Origin: Korobacter sp963703075
GTDB taxonomy: Bacteria > Acidobacteriota > Terriglobia > Terriglobales > Acidobacteriaceae
Length of the DNA stretch: 64,000 nucleotides
Direction: 5' to 3'
Assembly (NCBI GenBank): GCA_963703075.1
Contig: OY969786.1
Span: 744,001 to 808,000, forward strand
This document shows positions 60,136-64,000 of the stretch, one piece after another. The translations under genes were made by a program, and so were the position numbers. How positions within the stretch are numbered: position 1 is the stretch's first letter; each line of letters begins with the position of its first letter. The notes below the pieces were generated by a model that had not been told where the DNA came from, did not search any database, and saw only the letters and a program-made list of their open reading frames with translations.

Positions 60136-60157
60136 CTGATCTCGCGAGAAAACTGGA

Positions 60158-60188
60158 GGCCAGGCAGCTCACGCTGTCTGGCCATTTT
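60158..60188 (+). terminator. Terminator of the ECF operon
   Basis: GGCCAGGCAG-CTCACG-CTGTCTGGCC stem (9 of 10 pairs) followed by ATTTTATTT. Confidence 0.85.
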
Positions 60189-60200
60189 ATTTGAGCAAGG

Positions 60201-60413
60201 CTAGCTGGTTTTGATGGAGGGATCGTGCGCATCCACGGGGGTAGGCGCCGGGGCAGGCGGAGCCGTTTCCTTGTTTGCGATGGCGTCCTTGAAACCCTTG
60301 ATGCCGTCACCGAGGCCGCGGCCGAGTTCCGGCAATTTCTTCGGTCCAAAGATCAACAGGGCGATGCCGAGGATTACCAACAAGTGCATGGGCTGAAACA
60401 GTCCTTCAAACAT
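60201..60413 (-). CDS. tatA: Sec-independent translocase subunit TatA
   Basis: 70 residues. One helix followed by the amphipathic helix after the FGP motif: MHLLVILGIALLIFGPKKLPELGRGLGDGIKGFKDAI. Pro/Ala/Asp/Thr tail. TatA forms the pore for folded twin-arginine proteins. It lies next to the Tat-type ferritin-like protein encoded upstream on the same strand, 76 bp apart. Confidence 0.93.
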   Translation of the reverse strand: MFEGLFQPMHLLVILGIALLIFGPKKLPELGRGLGDGIKGFKDAIANKETAPPAPAPTPVDAHDPSIKTS

Positions 60414-60488
60414 GTCATCTCCAGAGAAGTAAGAGGAACGGGGAGAAGGCGCAGTTGCACCTTCTCCCTTAAGAATTGACCAAAAACG

Positions 60489-61328
60489 CTATGCAGAGTG
60501 AATGGTACCGTTAAAGCCGTCAGGATAGAACCCACCCTTGGTGGTGCCTCCGGCGTAAACGATCTTCAGGACCTGCGACGTGCTGCGGGCGATGGCGAGA
60601 CCGCTCGTAGTAACTGAAAACAGAGTGTTCCAGGTGGGAGGGACGTCTTGCGAATCGACCTTCGGTTCCTGCAAGCCGCTCAGGACCATCTTGAGGCGAA
60701 TGTTCCCGGAGTGCTCTGCTTCGGTGGCCAGAATACGTGCGGCAGCCCCCAAATAGGTTGCATTCTTGATCAGCGGAGCTGCTCCTGCATAAGCGCTTAC
60801 GCCTACATCTTCGAAGTCGCGAGCGAGTTCCAGGAACTGCTTGTAGTTCGTGAAGCCGCCGGCCGCGTTGAGATTGATGGTCGGCTTCTTCACGGCGCCG
60901 CTGCTGAGAGCGGAGCGGAGGAACTTCACGTGCATCTGCTCGTCACTCATGATCTGTTCGGCGATCATTTTGACCTGCGGGCTGGAGCTGAAGTCGATCT
61001 GTTCGCCGCCGGTGGTGGGACCGGTTTCGGCGGAGCTGGGGATGATGCCGGCTTGGACGAGAGTCTTGCCGGTGACTGCCTTGGTGTAGAACTCAGCCTC
61101 CAAGTACTCCAAGTTCAGGGCGAAATTCAGAACGTCGGCATCAGTCACTGTGGCGGATGGGCTCGTGGCTTCCGTGGACTGGGCGGTTGCTTTTTCAACT
61201 CCGCCGAGCAGGGTACTGCCGAGCATGGAGGCACCCATAATGCCGGCGGTGGTGAGTCCCATTCTTTTGGCAAAATCACGGCGGGAATGTGGGCTATCGA
61301 TGAGGGTTTGCAGGAAGTCCAGCTTCAT
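60489..61328 (-). CDS. Tat-exported ferritin-like protein
   Basis: 279 residues. Twin-arginine signal SRRDFAKRMG, then a hydrophobic stretch to about residue 45. The mature part resembles the ferritin-like domain of desiccation-related proteins (VLNFALNLEYLEAEFYTKAV; EQIMSDEQMHVKFLRSAL; ILATEAEHSGNIRLKMV), with Glu/His residues set for a di-iron site. It acts in the periplasm or outside the cell. Function (iron storage or oxidative protection) is inferred. Confidence 0.85.
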   Translation of the reverse strand: MKLDFLQTLIDSPHSRRDFAKRMGLTTAGIMGASMLGSTLLGGVEKATAQSTEATSPSATVTDADVLNFALNLEYLEAEFYTKAVTGKTLVQAGIIPSSAETGPTTGGEQIDFSSSPQVKMIAEQIMSDEQMHVKFLRSALSSGAVKKPTINLNAAGGFTNYKQFLELARDFEDVGVSAYAGAAPLIKNATYLGAAARILATEAEHSGNIRLKMVLSGLQEPKVDSQDVPPTWNTLFSVTTSGLAIARSTSQVLKIVYAGGTTKGGFYPDGFNGTIHSA

Positions 61329-61411
61329 GAGGGTCTCCGTTTTCAGAACAAGGGTGAGCCTTGTGCGTGACTAGTACGGTCCCTCTTTGCGAGTAGATGG
61401 ATTTTTGGCGC

Positions 61412-61437
61412 AAAAAAAATGAGCGCGATGGTCGCGC
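61412..61437 (-). terminator. Terminator of the 50-residue gene
   Basis: On the minus strand GCGCGA-CCA-TCGCGC is followed by TCATTTTTTTT. It lies 22 bp after the stop at 61459. Confidence 0.8.
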
Positions 61438-61458
61438 CCATTGGTGGTGCCGGGATCC

Positions 61459-61611
61459 CTAGGCCGCCGATTCCTTGTTCTCGTCGTCTTTGTAGAGCTT
61501 TTCTGCTTCTTTCCGGTCTTTCTCAACCTGATCCGGATCGGGGATCTCAAACTCAGGGTCGTATCCCTCGCGGAGGTTGTTCTTCTCTTGTGGATCGCGA
61601 TTGTCAGCCAT
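61459..61611 (-). CDS. Small acidic protein
   Basis: 50 residues, found by eye. It reads MADNRDPQEKNNLREGYDPE, then FEIPDPDQVEKDRKEAEKLY and KDDENKESAA. A clear ribosome site (AAGGAGCG) lies ahead of the ATG and a strong terminator after the stop, so it is a stand-alone gene. Highly charged, no membrane segment, probably partly disordered. Function unknown. Confidence 0.7.
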   Translation of the reverse strand: MADNRDPQEKNNLREGYDPEFEIPDPDQVEKDRKEAEKLYKDDENKESAA

Positions 61612-61765
61612 GAACGCTCCTTCTTCCCATTGTCGGGAAATTGGTGAGTGATGGGATGCACAGGCCAGAGCTGAAGATTCGGTGTTGCGGGATTTTCACA
61701 GTCCTCACGAAGAGGGAGTACGATAACTATTTTTACGAACACCGGAGACCCAGGCCAGAGCACCC

Positions 61766-63283
61766 ATGCCAACCTTCGCCGCAATCGATATCGGTTCCAA
61801 CTCCGTTCGCCTGAAAATCGCATCGTTAAACCGTCGCCGGTTGGAGACACTGGTCGAAGACCGCGAAGTTACGCGTTTGGGCGAGTCAGTTTTTCGTGGA
61901 GGGCTGCTCGATCCGCGCTCCATGGAGCATACGGTGAAGGTGCTGCGGCGCTTCCATCGCGAGGTGCAGCAGCATGGGGCCGACCGGGTGCAGGTGGTGG
62001 CCACCAGCGCGCTGCGCGACGCACGCAATGGCAACGCCTTTCTGCAATGGGTACGGGCCGCCACGGGATGGCAGGTTGAAGTCATCTCCGGACTGGAAGA
62101 GGGTCGCCTCATCCACCTCGGGGTGATGGCCGGGAGCCGGATCAAGACATCGCCCATGTTGCTGATCGATCTCGGTGGCGGCAGTTGCGAGCTGACGGTT
62201 TCGGTGAAAGAGAACATTGCAAAGATCGTCAGCCTGCCGCTCGGTGCAGTGCGGCTGACGCGCGAGTTCCTGCAGCATGATCCTCCGAAGAAGAAAGAGC
62301 TGCGAGAGCTGCGCGCCTTCGTGGCCGAAGAAATCGGGCGCGTGGAAAAAGCGATGTTGCAGGCGAAGGTGAAGCTGACGGTGGCTACGTCGGGCACCCC
62401 AGCCGCCCTGTCGGACATGTGGGCGGCTCGGCAGCATAAGCGGACCTCGACCGTGCCACGACCGGGGCTTCTCGAACTCACCCAGGAGTTGAGCCGCATG
62501 ACGCTGGCGCAGCGGCGGGCGGTGCCGGGGGTGGGCACGCGGCGGGCGGAGATCATTATCGCCGGGGCGGTGGTGTTCTCGGAGCTGCTGACACGGCTGA
62601 AGCTCACCAGCTTCCGTTACCTGCCGCTGGGGCTGCGCGACGGACTACTGGCGCAGATGGCGGCGGAACACGATCAGCGGGCCGACCTGCGCACGCGGCT
62701 GGTGGCAGAACGCGAGCGGTCGGTGTACGACGTCGGCACGCACTTCGGAGTCGATCATCGCCACGCGGAACGGGTACGGGACCACGTGGTGCGGCTGTTC
62801 CACTCGCTCAAGGCGGTGCATGGCTTGCCGTCACAGTACGAGCAGTGGCTGGCGGCAGCAGCCATGCTGGCCGAGGTAGGGTCGTTCATCAACCGAACGG
62901 GACGGCATCGGCACACCTATTACGTGATCGCCAACTCGGAGATCTTCGGCTACACGGTGCAGCAGCGCAGGGTGATTGCCGCGCTCACGCGGTTTGTGGG
63001 GAGCTCGCGTCCGACGCCCCAGAGCCGGGCGGTGCGCCTGCTGGATCCGGAGCACCGGCTGCTGTTGCCGCGGGCAGTGGTGTTGTTGCGGATGGCGCGG
63101 GCACTGGAGCAGGGGCGGCGCGGGGCGGTGAAGGGCGTGCGCACGCGGGTGGAACCACACCGCGTGTTGGTGGCGGTGGACGAGAAGTCGAGCGGCGCGG
63201 AGCTGGAGATCTGGGCGCTGCGCAAAGAGCGGGCTTACTTCCGCGAGGTCTTTGGCAGAGACTTGGTGTGCGCCGAACCGTAG
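61766..63283 (+). CDS. ppx: Exopolyphosphatase / Ppx-GppA phosphatase
   Basis: 505 residues. N-terminal AIDIGSNSVRLKIA and LLIDLGGGSCELTV, the two phosphate-binding loops of the ASKHA-fold Ppx/GppA family. The C-terminal helical HD-type region (RHAERVRDHVVRLFHSL, RHRHTYYVIANSEIFGYT) is typical of the longer Ppx form. It releases phosphate from polyphosphate or pppGpp. The 3' end overlaps the convergent sixA gene by 49 bp. Confidence 0.92.
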   Translation: MPTFAAIDIGSNSVRLKIASLNRRRLETLVEDREVTRLGESVFRGGLLDPRSMEHTVKVLRRFHREVQQHGADRVQVVATSALRDARNGNAFLQWVRAATGWQVEVISGLEEGRLIHLGVMAGSRIKTSPMLLIDLGGGSCELTVSVKENIAKIVSLPLGAVRLTREFLQHDPPKKKELRELRAFVAEEIGRVEKAMLQAKVKLTVATSGTPAALSDMWAARQHKRTSTVPRPGLLELTQELSRMTLAQRRAVPGVGTRRAEIIIAGAVVFSELLTRLKLTSFRYLPLGLRDGLLAQMAAEHDQRADLRTRLVAERERSVYDVGTHFGVDHRHAERVRDHVVRLFHSLKAVHGLPSQYEQWLAAAAMLAEVGSFINRTGRHRHTYYVIANSEIFGYTVQQRRVIAALTRFVGSSRPTPQSRAVRLLDPEHRLLLPRAVVLLRMARALEQGRRGAVKGVRTRVEPHRVLVAVDEKSSGAELEIWALRKERAYFREVFGRDLVCAEP

Positions 63284-63765
63284 AGGGCGCGCGCCAGCTT
63301 CGGAGTCACCATCCAGTTCAGCACGGAACGCTTGGGGCTGAAGTCGACGCGGGCGATGCCGCCCTTCTTCAACTCGATCGAGCGGCGTGAGCCGCCGTTG
63401 GTGACGACCTGGCTGATGAACTCGGTCAGGTTTGGATTGTGGCCTACGACCATAATGGCCTCATGCTTGGCGCTGGCGCGCACCAATTCACGGAAGTCTT
63501 CGAAGGTGGCGGACGGACGGAGCGCGTTGCTGACCTGCAGCTTGCTATCGAAGCCGATTTCGTTGCCGACGAGCGAGGCGGTCTGCATGGCGCGCTTCAG
63601 CGGGCTGGTGATGATCTGGTCGACCTGTACGTCGAGGGCGGCGAGCAGAGCTCCCACATAGCGGCATTGCAACACGCCGTCCTTGTCGAGCGGACGCTTC
63701 TCGTCTTTCACCGGATCGGCGCGCTTCTCTCCTGCATTGGCGTGGCGCAAGAAGTAAATGATCAT
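63235..63765 (-). CDS. sixA: SixA-type histidine phosphatase
   Basis: 176 residues. Histidine phosphatase fold with the RHA triad start (YFLRHANAG; Arg7, His8), TSPLKRAMQTA, and the second His in VGHNPN. SixA removes phosphate from the His-phosphorylated Hpt domain or PTS proteins. It starts 5 bp after the ppk stop (minus strand), so it is coupled to ppk. Its 3' end runs 49 bp into ppx on the other strand. Confidence 0.88.
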   Translation of the reverse strand: MIIYFLRHANAGEKRADPVKDEKRPLDKDGVLQCRYVGALLAALDVQVDQIITSPLKRAMQTASLVGNEIGFDSKLQVSNALRPSATFEDFRELVRASAKHEAIMVVGHNPNLTEFISQVVTNGGSRRSIELKKGGIARVDFSPKRSVLNWMVTPKLARALYGSAHTKSLPKTSRK

Positions 63766-63770
63766 AAGAG

Positions 63771-64000
63771 CTACCTGGCTCGGGCACGAGTGCGGGTACG
63801 GCGCACGGTCTTGTGTTCGGGTTCAGAGGGAATGGCGTCGAGGCTCTTCTTGCCTTCGGCGACGGCGATAAGAAAGTCCTGCGCGGAAAATGGCGTCACA
63901 GTGCGCCCACGCGGATGGTGCAGAGCGTAGCTGCCGTCGGCATGGAGGACGCGCGCTTTGGCGGTGTCGGCGAGGTAGGGCGCGAGAATTTCGTGGCGGA
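63771..64000 (-). CDS. ppk: Polyphosphate kinase, C-terminal end (partial)
   Basis: The gene continues beyond the right edge; the last 75 or so codons are visible. The residues HEILAPYLADTAKARVLHAD, GSYALHHPRGRTVTPFSAQD and FLIAVAEGKKSLDAI, then a basic tail (TRTRARAR) fit the PPK1 C-terminus, where LxDTxKARxLxxDGSY is a familiar pattern. PPK1 makes polyphosphate from ATP. With ppx and sixA it forms a phosphate-metabolism group. Confidence is limited by the truncation. Confidence 0.75.
   Translation of the reverse strand, partial: RHEILAPYLADTAKARVLHADGSYALHHPRGRTVTPFSAQDFLIAVAEGKKSLDAIPSEPEHKTVRRTRTRARAR

Overview
The window is a high-GC bacterial chromosome segment with about 70 protein genes, no rRNA or tRNA that I can see, and no phage. 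The gene set suggests an Acidobacteriota (Terriglobia-like) organism. It includes an LptC/LptA fusion followed by lptB and rpoN, HpnH of hopanoid synthesis, bactofilin, methylmalonyl-CoA mutase, a glycogen ADP-glucose pyrophosphorylase, several two-component systems, and many short palindromic interspersed repeats. This assignment is an inference from gene content, not from a marker gene.

Layout. Bases 1-1.7 kb hold a frameshifted secreted protein and a membrane-anchored thioredoxin. Bases 1.83-5.55 kb form the most unusual region: seven copies or part-copies of one foldable repeat of about 70 bp lie between short, mostly membrane-protein genes, like an integron-type gene cassette array without an integrase in view. 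At 6.6-6.8 kb there is a structured RNA. At 8.5-8.7 kb a strong sigma54 promoter drives a predicted small RNA just ahead of an NtrB/NtrC-like pair (8.8-11.2 kb). A toxin-antitoxin pair with its own operator and a GH18 chitinase follow. At 13.5-18.5 kb lie an H-protein-like/FeS/NrfD membrane redox module, a glutamate-dehydrogenase-like pseudoenzyme and a universal stress protein. At 20.4-25.9 kb is a flagellar fragment (fliD, fliS) with a response regulator whose 3' end is joined in frame to a flagellin tail. At 26-31 kb are lptCA, lptB and rpoN. At 31-38.5 kb are a lipase-maturation-factor-like protein, a FAD oxidoreductase, hpnH and its partner, and a large membrane protein. At 38.5-43.3 kb are FkbM, glgC and mcmA. 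At 43.3-50.4 kb are an M20-like hydrolase, etfA and etfB separated by a tandem repeat block, and superoxide dismutase. At 50.6-55.3 kb are two outer-envelope proteins, an ABC-F ATPase and hicAB. At 56.2-60.1 kb is an ECF sigma/anti-sigma operon with three envelope proteins. At 60.2-61.6 kb are tatA and a Tat-dependent ferritin-like protein. At 61.8-64 kb are ppx, sixA and the 3' end of ppk (polyphosphate turnover).

Themes. Sigma54 recurs: the rpoN gene, an NtrC-type activator, and two candidate -24/-12 promoters. Three genes are broken by single-base shifts (near 170, 22316 and 46360). One shift is in a run of six G, so draft-sequence error is a live explanation for those and perhaps for the regulator-flagellin junction. 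Small genes of about 50 residues were found by eye at 4411-4569 and 61459-61611.
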